64,000 nt of DNA from Conoideocrella luteorostrata (GCA_032433595.1 JASWJB010000009.1:186001-250000), one strand, 5' to 3'; positions 45,993 to 59,300 are shown, numbered from the stretch's first letter. A program made the numbers and translations. Notes: a model not told the origin generated them from the sequence alone.

Positions 45993-46311
45993 AATTTTAA
46001 TGTTAGTGGAGATGTACAAAATAAAGAATTTTGGTATATCATGAGAAGAAGGTTTTTTTATCAAATTTTTAAATTTTTCTTTGGTTTGTGGGTTAGGCAG
46101 AGAAATTAAAAAGAGCATGAAACACATATATAGGACAACAATATACAAATTGGTAGTACCAACTACACAAGTCTTGAAGGTGACTGCGCCGTAAATTGAA
46201 CCGGATTCATCCAGTGTACCCTCGTATCTATCTTCTATACAGCGAGCCCACAAGCCCATTTTATCGCATCTGAGGATAAAACTCAGAGAACAGCACGAAC
46301 AAGTATGTTGC
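45993..46311. other. Short convergent 3' region
   Basis: 319 bp between the FBP1 stop and the stop of the DUF1295 gene. A T/A-rich stretch at 46050-46085 probably holds poly(A) signals for one or both transcripts. Confidence 0.55.
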
Positions 46312-47729
46312 CTACCACAGCTTCGGTATCAGTCTAGGCGTGTTCTTCTTCCATTCTTGATACTCTCTGTTGTTCTTGAACCGCTCATCGTGGCGTGCCT
46401 CGGTCAACGGAATGCCCGATACCTTGAGCAACAGGAAGCTCGAAAACGCGGGTGCGGTGAAGGCAAGCGCCGTTGTGGCGAGAATGCCTACGGGGTTGGA
46501 GAACCCCAGTGCTACTTGGACAGGTTTGAGGGCTAGGACGCCAGCTGCGGTGGTGGCTACACCGGTCCAGAGGGAGATTTCGCCAAAGTAGTGCGGGAAG
46601 CGGCTGGGCGGGAGTGTTAGCTTCTCTTGTAGGATATATTTGGGGTTTCTTGTCTCCTGTCTTCTCTGTCTCCCTCTCCACCCCTGCTCTCTTTGATACA
46701 GAAACTACAAATGGTGTACTTGGGATTTGATAGTGAACATGGGCTACACATTGAAGGATCATGGCTGCGGATTAGGCCAAGTGCTTCGCTTTTCGTTCGC
46801 CACCATAGAACGAGTTTCCCTGGAAACTGTGAAGTGAAGCCCAGGATAGAGAGAGACAGAGAGAAAGACACAGAGAGAGGAATCCCCAAGCGAAGCACAA
46901 CGTACCTAACTGAGAACAACCCCTTGCACAGGAACTGCTCATCATGCTGCTTCATCTTCTTCCCCTCCACCCATCGACTCTTCTGCATATCCGCCGCAGT
47001 CTCCAGCGCGATACCGCCGGTCCACGCCCCAATACCCAGAATATCTGTCACCGTCAAGCGCGGGATGGCAGCGAAGGCCGCGGCCGGGACAGCATTCAAC
47101 GCCATGACAGGCATGAGCATGAAAGACACCCACATGGCCTGGATGAAGAATGAGACTGCGAAGCGGAGGGGCTGCGTGCGAAGACGCTCGAACCGCGGGT
47201 CATGGCCGTCCTTGGAGATGCGGTCAAAGAGGTAGACTCCCACTACGAAAGGAAAAGATGAATTCCTTGATCAGTACTCATTGAAACGCCATGTCCATTG
47301 GAAGAAGGGAGGGGGAGGGGGCGATAGACATGCATATCCAGGGAGGTCCGCATATGGAATCCCATCCATATGTGTCAGCGGAGAGGGGGTAAAGAAAAAC
47401 ATACATCTTGTTGCCCATGTAACTGCCATGCCCGTAACAACCACCTGTCTCCAGTTCCAGCCGCCGCCGGACCCAAACGCGCTCAATAAGCTTGGCAGCG
47501 CGGCATGGCCAACCCGAGCCCTCAGCTGCGGCAGGTATAGGCTCAATGCGCCGACGGCCAAGAACGTCAGGGACCCGGAGAGGTCGAAGAAGCGTTCCGT
47601 GCCTGCGAGCACGCTGGGCAGTCCCGCCGCGGCTTGTATGGCGATGGCGGCACCAATAGAGGGGACAATGGTTCGGAGGAGCGGGGATTTGAAGCTTGTG
47701 ATGTGGAGGAGATGGTTGAGAATGCTCAT
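46312..47729 (-). CDS. DUF1295 / steroid-5-alpha-reductase-like membrane protein, three exons
   Basis: Polytopic membrane protein of the DUF1295 family, related to C-terminal steroid reductase and isoprenylcysteine methyltransferase folds; substrate unknown. Exons 47729-47405, 47242-46906 and 46603-46312 join to 317 residues. Hydrophobic segments include SLTFLAVGALSLYLPQL, VVVTGMAVTWATRLGVYLFD (across the first intron), FFIQAMWVSFMLMPVMALNA and TDILGIGAWTGGIALETAAD. The family signature K-G-L-x-x-x-S-R-x-P-x-Y-F-G-E is restored across the second intron as KGLFSVSRFPHYFGEISLW (residues about 216-234), which fixes the splice sites. The C-terminus TEARHDERFKNNREYQEW is also typical. The intron 2 region (303 bp) contains repeated GAGAGA words. 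Convergent with FBP1. Confidence 0.91.
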
Positions 47730-48329
47730 CTTGGGTGATTGAGGTGGTGGTTCAGGTGAGGTGGTCTTGCTTGGATCTGGTGAGGAGGGGGTTTTGTTGA
47801 TATTGCAGAGGGAGGAGTTAACTTAAGGTAAAAGACGTTGTATGCTGAGTCATGTGTTTTTCGGATTGGATGTGGAGCGTGCGAGTCACGATGGTCGACG
47901 GACCATGCAAACAATGCGCATCGCAACGTGGCGGTGATGGTGTTTATCAAAGTGGTGACGCCATTGTCAGCATGGTGAGCTCCGGAGCTTAGAGCAGTAG
48001 CAGTAGCAGTAGCAGTAGCTAGCTAGGCTAGCTAGCTGGTCGATGTGTGAGCTTATGGACGAGCTTCCCGATCGGCCTTTGGCGGGGAAGATAGCCGCCC
48101 ATTGTGGCTGTTGACCGCATACGAAGGATACGAAGATGCGCGATAAGCGCGTTCAACAGCACTCAGCATCGACGACACATGCTCATTTAAAGCTGAGATG
48201 AACACCAGTGCAATACAGACATGAACTTAGGATAGGACTAGATAAGACTGGATTTTGACGGCTATAATCATACAATAATACACGTAGGAAGCAGGCCGTG
48301 GCTTAGCACAATGTCCGTCTTCGAATTTT
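47730..48329. other. Intergenic region with a GCAGTA microsatellite
   Basis: 600 bp between the DUF1295 start and the stop of the CIA30-type gene, both minus strand. It holds four GCAGTA units at 47994-48017 followed by TAGCTAGC repeats. No gene seen. Confidence 0.6.
47994..48017. repeat. (GCAGTA)4 microsatellite
   Basis: Four perfect hexamers followed by imperfect CTAG palindromes up to about 48038. Confidence 0.9.
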
Positions 48330-49342
48330 TTAAACCAGTCCACAGAGCAGACACTTCCACCACGCATTCTTCTCAGTGGCTCTCTTCACAACTACCGCAT
48401 CAGATTTGAGGTCCTCTTCCTCTTCATCGCCGTGATCCTCTGCGAAGGAAACATGCTTCCATGCAGCGATGGAAAACAGATGCAGCTCAAAGTCGCCTTC
48501 TTGCTTTCCAAAGAAACTAGATCCAGTCAGCACACGACTCATGGCATTGGAGTAGCCATGATCATTTCGAAATTATTCAACGTTGGTGACGTTCCGCAAG
48601 ATCATGCGTGGACAGGCAGAAGTACCTTCTCATCATCAGCCCAATTCTCTTCACATCCTTCAAGTCTAGCTCTGGGGCATCCTTCTTCTCCCGGCCCCTA
48701 TACGTCGGCTTGAACGCATCCCACGTCAACTTGACATCGCCGGGCTTGTCAGCCACAAACTCTGCCTCCCAGCTAACGGTGCTTTTCTCGCGGCCGTCGT
48801 CCCTCGGAGGAAGCAAGTCATTCTTCAGCGTCACGGCGTATCTCTTCCCGTCTGCCTTGTCTGGTCCTCTGATGGATACGACTACGCCGTCGTATTCTTT
48901 CAGATTGAGATGCAGTTCGCCCAGGGAGTGCTGCGAAGCAAAGCCTGCGCCACCGAGGGTCGATATATCCAGGTGACCGTGGAAACGAGCATGATCGGGG
49001 CTGTCCACCGTGAGGTACGAGTGGCTGGCGCCGCCGCGGACACGATCATCCGAAGTCACCCAAATGTCAGAAACCCATGGCCTGCAAGACGGGTTAGAAG
49101 TCGTCGGTCCCTTTCCATCTCCGCATCCCCATCCCCATCCCCAGAGGCGAGGAACATTTCAACAAGGCTGATGAATACGAAGAGTGTGCAGAGGGGGGGG
49201 TGTGTGACTATTGCTTTTTATGTGAACTTTGGCAAGTTCACGGGTGTGGTGTGCCGTGGGTGTGATGTAGCGTGGTACGCTGGCTCGTTGCAGGACGCAC
49301 GTACCTGTCACCTCCATAGAGATACAGAAGCTGGTCGGGCAT
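48330..49342 (-). CDS. CIA30-family protein (complex I intermediate-associated 30-like), three exons
   Basis: Member of the CIA30/NDUFAF1 beta-sandwich family, which includes a mitochondrial complex I assembly factor and shorter cytosolic relatives. Exons 49342-49305, 49081-48626 and 48516-48330 join to 226 residues. Exon 1 is only 38 bp and encodes MPDQLLYLYGGDR; joined to exon 2 it gives PWVSDIWVTSDDRVRGGASH, the standard family opening. Later marks are ARFHGHLDISTLGGAGFASQ, VVVSIRGPDKADGKRY, and VKRIGLMMRSFFGKQEGDFE, which crosses the second intron and validates it. No mitochondrial presequence is evident, so this is more likely one of the short paralogues than the true assembly factor (inference). 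The tail is acidic (DHGDEEEEDLKSD). Confidence 0.9.
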
Positions 49343-50080
49343 TGTCGCAGAAATTCCCCCTATTTCGTTCTGTTCCTTGTTGCATCCAAGTCGCCGGTGT
49401 TTACTCAGTTCAGGTCCGCCGCATCGATGTCTCCGTCGTATTTCGGCAATGTATGTTGGTTGAGTGTTCAATGGCATAATTGGTGTTGGGTCGGTGATTC
49501 GGCCGTTCGAGCCACCGACACCAAGTGGGTCTTTTGGGGTCATCTGGGCCAATCAGCGTTGGCGGGGCCAGCACGACGGGCGAAGCCAGATGAAATAGGT
49601 GACATAGGCAGTTACTCCGTACATTGTTCTCATGCCCGGCGGTGGACCACGCACTTGCTGTACGTATGTACTTGTCGTACAGGTAGTTACGGAGTCGACA
49701 ATAGGCATGTGGTGGCTGCATGCTTTTGATTGAATGCTATTTTTTTGGCTTATTGACGTTGACAAGATCCGAACGGATCAACGAATCAGCAGACCAGCCG
49801 ACTGCTGCTGCTGTGGTTGCAATCCCAAAAAAAAACTTTGGCAGATACACACCCAGCCATGTGATGTTATGGTTACGACGCAGAGAAACTCTAAATCCTG
49901 TCAATTGGACTGGCCAGCCCAAGAAATTGGTCGTCTGTACCGACTACCTACCTGCTTTTCTAGGGGGCGCATGTATCGATTAATGGGAAAAACGGTGCGC
50001 CGTCGGCAGTACTATGGAGCTTGGTTGGTGTCTTTTACTAAAAACGGCTCATGCCGAGCAGCGTACGATCAATACGATGC

Positions 50081-50100
50081 GATACGATACGATACGATAC
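50081..50100. repeat. (GATAC)4 microsatellite
   Basis: Four perfect pentamers, with degenerate GATGC and GATCAATAC just before. Confidence 0.9.
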
Positions 50101-50877
50101 GACCGACGCGAAATGTGTTGGTTGGACAAAAAAAAAAAGAAGTGAATCCATCTGCAGCCATACACACGCCCGCGCAGGCTCGGTGTAATAGGAAATAAAA
50201 AGAGCAGGCGTATTCGCAATCCGCCAACAGACCAAGACAAGACTGCCACGACCAGAAGCGGGCTGTACTAGGAATCTACAGACCGCAGGGCGGCAGGGCA
50301 CACAGCCAGCAGGGCACAAGGTTCCTCCAACGACTACAAAATCAAAAAGCCGTGAAAGCCGCCCGAGTCTTCGGAATTATCATAGACATACTCCCCCGGT
50401 CGGCATTTATCGTGGTATAACTTAATTCTTCATTTCAGTCCGTTGCGGATATTGCGTGATAAGCCTTAACTCCGTTGCTTCTGCCTAGGACTTAATCACC
50501 GACTTACAACAAACAATCACCGAACGGCGACGCTCTAAGCTCTAAAAGGCCGTTGTTTGCGCCTGCAGCAGCGACCTAGCAGCCCTGGCCGACATGCCCT
50601 GCTGCCCCTGTAGTGTCCAAGCTTGTCTGCACCAGTTGCCATGGACCATCCATGGATGGCTGTCAAGGGCGTCCCATGTCTGCAGGTGAATCGTCTATAC
50701 TCCGTCCGTAGGCACTCCGTAACAATCCGTCCAACTCAATCCTTCAGTCAACCAGCTAGCCAGCCAGCCAGTCAGTCAGTCGGCTCAGCGGCCATCCTGT
50801 CGAGGCTGTGCGGAGTGCGGAGTAGGAACCAGCTCCTTGCGCGCCCTTTCAACTGTTCTCCGCAAGCCCTGCCTCCC

Positions 50878-50893
50878 TACTCCGTACGGAGTA
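50878..50893. repeat. Perfect 16-bp palindrome TACTCCGTACGGAGTA
   Basis: The two orientations of the dispersed 9-mer overlap by two bases and form a perfect palindrome. It is the most complete form of the motif in this window. Confidence 0.95.
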
Positions 50894-51035
50894 TTTGAAT
50901 AAGTATTCGAGAGCGGCGGGGGAGAGTGGGGAGGGCCTTGTCCGAATCTCACACGGACCAATCTGCCGAGACGCAAGTGATTGCACGCCGTACTGGTGTT
51001 AGTTGGGTGGTGAACTAAATAGCCACAAGGCTGCG

Positions 51036-51131
51036 TACGGAGTATACAATACACTTTCTACTCCGTATTGTGCTGTCATTCACTACTCCGCGGCTAGGTC
51101 CGTGTCCGTGCTCAGTATTCCGTACTCCGTA
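51036..51131. repeat. Cluster of three dispersed 9-mers
   Basis: TACGGAGTA at 51036, TACTCCGTA at 51059 and 51123, with degenerate copies (ACTACTCCGCGG near 51080, CCTACGGAGG near 51133) between and after. Confidence 0.9.
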
Positions 51132-51991
51132 CCCTACGGAGGAGCACCTGAGCCCCTATGGCCCCTATGCCCCCTCTGTCTTCTGCGCTAGAGCTCTTTG
51201 CTTTTTGGGGGCAGAGACGCCAGGAAGGCTGGACCCCAGAGTTTGTTCCATACAGGGCAAGTCTGTCCGCCCTTTTGGGGCGCCTTGGAGCCTAGCCGGC
51301 CGTTGATTCGTTTATAGCGGGTTCCTACTGGCTACTCGTCGCTGGGTCGCTGGGTCGCTGAGTCGCTTGCCGCTGAGCCTTTTACCGTCTCATTGTGACG
51401 CTGCATGTGGACGAACACAATACTCGACAACATCGCGCACGCCTCCTACCCATCCATCCCCCTTCATTCCTGGAAGATAAGTTGGTCATTCTCTCGTGCT
51501 GTGTTTTAAACGAAGATTGCATACTAGCGTGCCAGATGGATTCATTTCACAGCCCGATACAGTGCTGATAAGTATACCCCGTTACACCATCCATCCTTTG
51601 GCAAAGTGGAATCTTGGTATCTCCCCAAAAACGAACGCTGTCAGCAGCTTGTTGGTTCTAATGCTGGAGCCCACGCGTCCATTGCATCAAGAGACCCCTC
51701 CAACCAGGCATACAGGCAGGCACCCACGCCAGACACTCTCGACATCAACTGACGGATAGACGGCCCGTTCAAAGTCGCAAGCCTGGGGATTCCACATGGC
51801 TTCGCCCTGTTCATCGTCACCCGCTCGTCACACCACCCACCACAACCATCAGCAACAACTTGCGGACCTACCTGGTGATGTACTATACCTCCCGGATTCT
51901 GGTCTCCAGGTTCACCTCCGCAGCATGATTTCTGACTTGCTTTTGTGAACAAGAACCTTTGCCATAAATTACAATCCCCATGTTTTGCGCC

Positions 51992-52009
51992 CACACACAC
52001 ACACACACA
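51992..52009. repeat. (CA)n microsatellite
   Basis: About nine perfect CA dinucleotides in the gene-empty region. Confidence 0.85.
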
Positions 52010-54016
52010 CCCCTTCTAACAAATACCTATTATGCGGAACTCCGCCTTTTCTCTACAACATCCGCAAAGTAACTTTTTGGCGCTTCCCACTGCAACATGA
52101 TGATGGTCCATGTCAATCATTTCCCACACCGGCCTGTACAGTTTCTATTTTGCGCTTGCACTTGCGTGCTAGTGTATCGCTGGACAGCGTTGTACAAGCT
52201 AGTAACGTCCTCACTATCGCCGGGCAATGTACTCTGTACTCCGTACTAAAAGGGTAATTTTGCCCGCCTGCTGCCCGCCCCGTCGCATCTCAGCCGTGTC
52301 GCTACTGTAGCCAACGGGAAGACAGAATGCAGCCCTGCGGCACATTCCATTGACGCCTTTACATGCACGCCCCCCCTCTCCCCCCCCCCGGCTCAATGTA
52401 TGTACGTCGTTCTTGTCGGGAACACGCCCTCGTTTATTCCTGCCCGCGCGGCGCGAAACATTGCGAGGCGTATTGTACGGAGTACTTGTTGTACGCGGCG
52501 ACCAAGGAGACAACATCAAGCTTGGCGATGCGCATGTCTGAGCCCTACTTGCCATCGGCGGGTTTTTTGCAGAAACAAGGCTGCATGCACCTGGATGTTT
52601 TGGATGCCACCAGCTTCGAGAATGCTCCCAGAGCACTGAGCTGCTAACTCCGGCTGAATACGGAGTGCCGAGTAGCCCGTCCAATCCTAATGCCCATCGT
52701 CGCGCGCAGCCTGATTGATAGCTGCTCAATACCCAATTCAATACCCAGCACAATGCTCCGTACTTCTTCGGACGTGCAGCGCCGATCTACTGCCTAGCTG
52801 CTCAGTTTCTCTCCAGGTCATCTCCTACTTTGCCTGCGCTGAAAAGCATGGCAATGCAACGTAAGTCAGACTAGCCACACACGACAGCCATTGTCCTTCA
52901 ATCAAGTCCTACCTGAACGGCGTCGTATCGCACCCATTCGTCCATGCAATGCATGTATCCACCGCAGAGCCTCCCTCCTAGCTAGCATCGTTGAATTCGC
53001 AGCGAAAAAGCGACAGACAGCAGCAACACAACAACAATAGCAACACAACAATATGAACATTAATCCCACAAATCACGAACATCCCCACGCCCAAGCCCAA
53101 GCCCAGCCCAAACCCAAGCCCCCTCCCCTTCCCCCCCCTCATCCTTCTCCTCGCACAACGAGTGAGCCCATCAAGGAATGTATGTACTGCACCCCTTCGC
53201 AGAGCTGATACTCTGATACTCGGCGGGCCCTTCATTCCCCTGTATCCTGTATACTGCTAGCCTTATCGCGGCTCTTTATTCGTGGAAAGTCCGAGCGTTC
53301 GCCAATATCGGCGGGCATTCGGCAGTGCAAGAGCGAGATGCTCCAGTAAAATTCCAGGCCCCATCTCCGTCTCCCCCTCCCCCAAGGCCATTGGCCCCAG
53401 CCCACCCAGCCAGCCCTGTCCCCAACGCAAGTACTATATTATAAGTATCTTCAAATTGATTTTTTATTTAATATTTTTTCAAACAAAAAAGTAAATCCTA
53501 AAATAGCATGTCTTGACGCCGTCGCCGCCGGCGCATGAGCTTTACTTCGTAGGGAATGCTCCCTACACAGTCCGCATACCATATTCCTGCCCTGGCAATG
53601 TACATATAACAATCAAAAGTCGGGGGGGGCCCGATTCAAGAAAAACCCATGTATGTCGAAGTCCCGCGACCAACCAAGGTGGGCGAGCTGAAAAGGCGGA
53701 CGCGGAACGGCGGACCTTCGCTCGCATGGTCGACACCGACAGGTGCTTGTTCCCTGCAGGTCGCAGATGGAATGTCTCGCCCCACCTCCACCACCACCAT
53801 CCCCCCAAAATGTCGGACTCTGGCCTACCAAGGGTGCTGGTGAGGCTGGATAACGTCGCGTTGCCCAGTGGCAGCATGGCAGAAAAGGCGGGCAGGCAGC
53901 AAAGTTACATACATACATGCAAGGCCTTGCTAGGTTCCATATGGAATGTGGAATATGGAATATGGAGTACGGAGTCGTTACGCCGCATATACAACACTGC
54001 TGCCGCTACTACTCCG

Positions 54017-54071
54017 TACTACTACGACGACGACGACGACAACGACGACGAAAACGACAATGACAACGACC
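54017..54071. repeat. Imperfect ACG/ACGAC triplet tract
   Basis: A run of ACG triplets interrupted by ACA, AAA and ATG triplets. It produces an Asp/Asn-rich shadow reading frame that should not be taken as a protein. Confidence 0.8.
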
Positions 54072-55222
54072 ACAGCAACGGTCACAACGTGATACATGCT
54101 CAGGGTGAAGGGGGGGATGTGAGATGCTCCAGACGGCGACTAGAGGTCAACTGAGCAGTCTGTCGGCCACCCAGTGTTCGCGCACCCCGAGCCAAAAACC
54201 CAAAAAAGGGTGGCAGATTTGGGCGGGGCACCGCGCGGCATCTGTGGGCCCCGGACGCTGAACCTGAAAGCTTCCATAGTTACCACCACACACCAGGTTG
54301 GGGTCGAAATGTCGCTCGACGTCACCACTGACACCGAGGGGTTCGCTGGCCTCGACCACGGCACGGCGCGGCCTGTCTCAAACGACCGAGAACAAGGCTT
54401 GCTTGCTCTCTTCCAGTGTACCGAGCCGCAAAAATCCTTAAATTCACATACGTTGGTAGTAGAGGGGAGGCTTTCAGAGCACGTCGTGCGTGCCTTGTTT
54501 GTATTTCTCGCTGATACTGATATCTACCGTGTACCGTATATCCAAATCCTGCCAAAAAGCTCCCAGCTTGCTTGCCCCGCCAAGAAACCTCTCCCAATAG
54601 CTTGCTGTCGCCAAGGCGCAGCCGCCTACTCCCTCCAAAACGCCTGGCAGAACCCAAAAAAAATAAAATAAATAAATAAATAGAAAGCAAATTGTAACGA
54701 ATACAAGACAACGTGAACCAAGAAAGCAGAAAGTTTCATACATGTCGTAGGCCCGCGCCGGGAGCCTGTTCAAGAACAAGGCCGCGAAGCCTCGAGAGGG
54801 GAGAGGGGTAACCCGACGAGTCTTCAGCCTTCTTGTGAGCTCGCCTCGTGCATAATGCGTCGCAACCTGTATCCCACCCTGTCTTTATCCCTGCGCCGCG
54901 GCTGAATGCCAAATACAGAAATATCAAGTCCCAATGTCTCAGCCGACTCAAAACGCCTCGTTTTTGTTTTTGGCAGTTGCCTCCGCGTAACCGTTCTAGT
55001 ACGCTCGGCTCGGACGTGATGCAGATCGAGTCCGCCCATGCACCACCAAGCCGCCCCGCACTCACACACACACGCTCGCATACATACATAGAGAGCGACG
55101 TCAGGCCGCTCCAGGTTTGAGTAACGAAGAGCTATTGGTAGTGGCGAGTATAGAAATGCGAGATGCGAGATCGGGAGAGCCATGTCTCCGTTGCTTGTAG
55201 TCATATCTGCTGTTGCCAACAA

Positions 55223-56224
55223 CTACTGTTGGTTTTGAGCCATGCCTGGTGACCCTGGCATCGATAGTGGCGTTGTTGGGTACTCGTGGCCGGCGTCGGA
55301 GCACGAGGTTGATGTGTCATACGAGTGTGACAATGGAGGTGTCTGGTTGTTCAATATAATCAGCAAGACACGTCTTGACAGACGGGGAGATGCTGCCTCG
55401 CGCGACTCACATGAGCATTGGAGGATTCATAGTGTGTGTGCATGTTCATTCCCACTCCAGGGACAAAGCTGTAGTTGAGATAAGGATTCATGTTCTCCTC
55501 ACACGGCTTGATCGTGTCATTGAAAGTGGCCATGGCCGGTAAAGTAGTAGGCATTGCCGTGGTTGTGAGATAGTTTGGATAAGGGTCCGCTGACGACATG
55601 GGAGGATATGGCTGGGCCGAAGCGTATGGATCCATCAACATATCGTCTGGTGAAGGATAGGTAGGATATGAGAACATGGGAGGTGTATGGGAGCGCTCGC
55701 GGCCCCCGAACACGGAGGCAAATACCATCTCGTCATTGTTTTCCATGGGAGGCGTGAACTGCCCGCGAGGAACAGGCAGTTGCTTGGCTGGGCGAGGAGG
55801 GGGTGGCGGTGATGACTTTTGAATCTTGGGTAACGATTGACGTTTTGACTTGCTGGGTGTGGTAGCCTGGGGCTGCTTCTCGGTCTCGCCATCGTCTGAT
55901 GAGCCAGCTCGGCGCTCAAGGTCTTCCAGGCGGCGCTTGAGCTTCTTGCCTATTCACAGCCAGTCATGTTAGTGACTTCAATTCCTGTTGTAACGGGCGA
56001 CCTCAACAACGACTTCCAATTGCACACTTACGGTAGTTGCGCTGGGCAATGCGATTCTGTATCCTTCGACGCTCAGCAAGGTCCGAGATCTTAGTCCAGT
56101 CCTCGTCGGGATGGGCAGAGCTGCTGAAGGCACTGCTGGTGCCGTGGGAAGAAAACTGTCTAGTCGGAGCTTGCTGCGCGCCGTAGGAGTAGGCGTGTTG
56201 TGGCATGGTAGCGAACATAGACAT
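55223..56224 (-). CDS. bZIP transcription factor, three exons, 283 residues
   Basis: DNA-binding regulator of unknown targets. Exons 56224-56032, 55949-55411 and 55342-55223 join in frame to 283 residues. The bZIP basic region is DLAERRRIQNRIAQRNYRKK (residues about 48-67), spanning the first intron, followed by a short LKRRLEDLERR zipper start; this is the Yap/AP-1-like N-x-x-A-Q-R-x-x-R type found in many ascomycete regulators. The rest is Pro/Ser/Tyr-rich (FSYPTYPSPDDMLMDPYASA). The unspliced frame stops at 55360, but GTGAGT at 55410 and AG at 55343 lead into PPLSHSYDTSTSCSD and TTPLSMPGSPG, a plausible conserved tail, so I extend to 55223. The zipper is short, which makes the dimer partner hard to guess. 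It is the only gene in a 14-kb sparse region. Confidence 0.9.
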
Positions 56225-59200
56225 TGTGACAAAGGTTGATCTATGGTTCAGGAGGGATGACGATGAGAGGCAGGTATCCCCTGTGTTCGTTTATACAACG
56301 AAACAATCTTGTCCCCTACGCGTGCATTCAACGCAGAATGGGAAAACGAACAAGACGCAAGACAGGGCAGCTTGAGTGTGCTGCAAAGGTGAGTGTGCGT
56401 GGCGGTGTGTTGGTGAGTAAGACTGGGGAGCAGAGAGCAAGTTCAAGTAGTATTCCAGATCCCAAATCAGTATGGCGATATAACTGCCAGTAGGACTGTG
56501 TCTTGTAATGAAGAAAAGTGAAGATATCGAGCTAGATGAGAATCATGGTGAAAGAGGATGGGTTGTTGATTATATACCTTGTATATCCAAAAGGCGCCAG
56601 ACCTTCTTCTTCGGCAGACAAAACTAGGTCCCTCCGCCTGGGACAGACAAGGCGGGAAGGCAGTACAAGATACAAGATACCTTGGACTTGTACCAGTGTA
56701 TTGATTGCACGCCCCCCAAAGCCCCATCCATGTCTGCAGTCCTCGTTTACTATTATCATCGCACACCTACGAAAAAGAGTGGCCGATCCATTGCCCAAGC
56801 GGATCTTCAAGGGGTGGAGTTTGAAGGTTGAAATGGGCGTGGGCAAGGGTCTCAAGGCGTGAAGAAGCAAAACAACGGAGCCCCGGGTGTGCCCAGACAA
56901 TCAGGCAGGCGGCAGGCGGCAGGCGAACAGGTCGGAACATAGTACCAGGGTACTTCTTGGTCGGTACAAGCCCAAGTACCTAGGTACGGAGTACATTGTC
57001 CCGTAATAGAGCCAGGCTTGGGCAAAACGGGATGGAGCTGGCTCCGGCACCAGCACCCTGTCGACATGGCAGGTCCAGTGGCGGACCACAGCCAGAAGCC
57101 CGCAGGGCCAGGTACTTAGGGAAGTGCAGGGGGAAAAGGAGGGGGGGGCCGCAGGGCAGAGCAGGGCAGAGCAGGGGCGGTACCAACCCCACTTGACGTC
57201 TGCCTTGTGCGAGGGCTAATTTATTCCCAATTCTGCCCACGCCGCCTCCAACGATGTTGCCCTTAGCCTACCGACCTGCGTCCTCGCTGGCAGGGTCCAG
57301 GCACCGGAAATAGCTGTTTTGGTCTTACTGGATTGCTTCACTAGGCTGGCTAAACTAGACGGGAGTTTGCCAGTCGATCCTGTTTCGTTCGGGCTAAGTC
57401 GTAGGGCTGTGTGGAAAGACATGAGAGAAGCCAATGACGCATCCAGACGACCTGTGGCCCCCAAACTCATTGACCTGAGTGACCCCATTGCAACAGATTT
57501 CCTCTCGCAGCAGTCGTTTCGAAGGCTTCCAGATGAACAGCGCAGAGGTCAGGCTGGTTGGCATTGATTTCCGTATTGAGGGAACCGGAGCAGGACCGAC
57601 TTTTACGCCGGAGCCATTATAGCAGCTCATGAGCCCAGCGAATTAGGTCTTCGTCCTCGTCGTATGAAGGATCAGCACTATCTATCCGCCCGGAGGACCA
57701 AAACAATCACGGAGTGCTGCCCTCATCTTTTTTTTCTGATATCATGTGTCAGTATCCTATCTGAGATCATTTCCCCAGCCCGCGGATAGGACTATGGTTA
57801 CACAGACCAGGCGGGCCAAGCCCCTGGAATTCCTGGCACTCATTCTTCATCACCTTTGATGACAATATCGGCTTACCAATTTGTGCCATCCAGAACGCTA
57901 AAAAAGATCACTGTAGCACCTTTCCGTGCCACGTGTACCACGCATAATACAAATCACGATTAACCAGTACCAGAGCTTTCACTCCCCTCCATGTGTAGTT
58001 TGGCACGGCATGCGTCAAAAGGATTGCATGACATATTGAATCCCCTGCCTCCCCCCTCCCCGGTACCAAATGCAAGTATCCATTCGTCTGGGGGCCAAGG
58101 CTATCGCTGAGCGACAACCAGAAGTCCGGAGCGGATTCAATCCGGTGCTAGTAGCCAAGGCGTTCGAATTTGTGCAGTGGGTGAACCGGGCCAGAGCTTA
58201 AGTCCAGTGTCCGCACGGCAGAGAGGTGGACCAAGCTAGTCCGTATAAAATACAATTCGCGGTGTCCTCCTGCTCCCATGTTAGCGACAGCCGGGGGCAT
58301 TGATCGGAGGCGGGACTTATGGGGGGAGGCAGGACTCAGAAAGAGGAGGAGAAGAGGTTCCGGAGCCGTTAGTTGCTTGCCTAGGCGTTGATTGCGATCG
58401 CTATTACTGAGAAACCCCACGACATGGGATAAATTCTCGGCATCGCTCCATCTCGCTTCCACCTCGCACCCATCTCGCATCCATCTCGCTCTCAGCCCGA
58501 CCCGCTTTTAGTTTCCTGGTAACTGAATCGATACGTGGACAAACTTTGACGTGTACTTCTTGAGTGTGTGCACTATCATCTCGCAGACAAAACCATAGCA
58601 AGAGCTCAATCAGTCTTTCTCTTGGGGTGCAATGAAAGCATTGGGTGCTATCCTGGTAATGCTCGACGCCAAGGCTATCGCTATGGATTCCGTCCGTTGC
58701 GAAACAAAACATGATGACTGCACTGTTTTTGCTGGTGTGCGTCGCAATGTGATAGGATGACGCGGGGTTTGACTTCCGCTGAATTGGGACACCGCCATGG
58801 GGCGGTCATTCTTGCCTGATGTGCAGCCAGCTCCGCGCTAACCCATGCTCTACACGTGCTTTGTAAGGAACCTATTTTTGGTGTGAGGGACTTACCAAGC
58901 TCCAGGCTATCATGTTATTGGTTTATTTGCTTGCTGGCCTCATGCCCTTGTCCGTTACGTGGGACCCAGTGGCCAGTATGACCAGGATGAGCTTGTCTAT
59001 CATTCTGCATGGCTAATCTCCATCGCTCGTCATTGGGCGTGTCAAGCGCCCAGGCGCGGCAGGTTGGAATCATGTAATGTCGCCGATGACTGTTTATGTG
59101 TCCGCAGCTAACTTGCCCATAGGGGCGGACTTACTTGTATACACCTCGTAGTTCTGTACGGTGCGGTACACCTGCCTGGTGCTCCCCAGCTCGTTTATAG

Positions 59201-59300
59201 CGGAGCAGCGCCCCGTCCAATACCGCTCTCTCGTGGAGAAGGTCCCAATTCAGGAGATAAGTTGCGCTCTGTGGCGCTCATTCACCAATCTGTCCTTCAC

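Larger units (their letters stand above)
49343..55222. other. 5.9-kb gene-empty region rich in dispersed motifs
   Basis: No protein or RNA gene could be supported. It lies upstream of the CIA30-type gene and downstream of the bZIP gene. It holds nine exact TACGGAGTA/TACTCCGTA copies (49613, 50878, 50885, 51036, 51059, 51123, 52237, 52476, 54010) plus degenerate ones, and simple repeats: GATAC (50081-50100), CA (51992-52009), CCCAAG (about 53089-53122) and ACG/ACGAC (54017-54071). ORFs up to 213 codons are low-complexity or random. Confidence 0.6.

Noticed and set aside
53513..54154. 213-codon ORF in the gene-empty region
   Set aside because: The second half is produced by the ACG triplet tract and the first half resembles no protein; no splice partners or neighbours support it.
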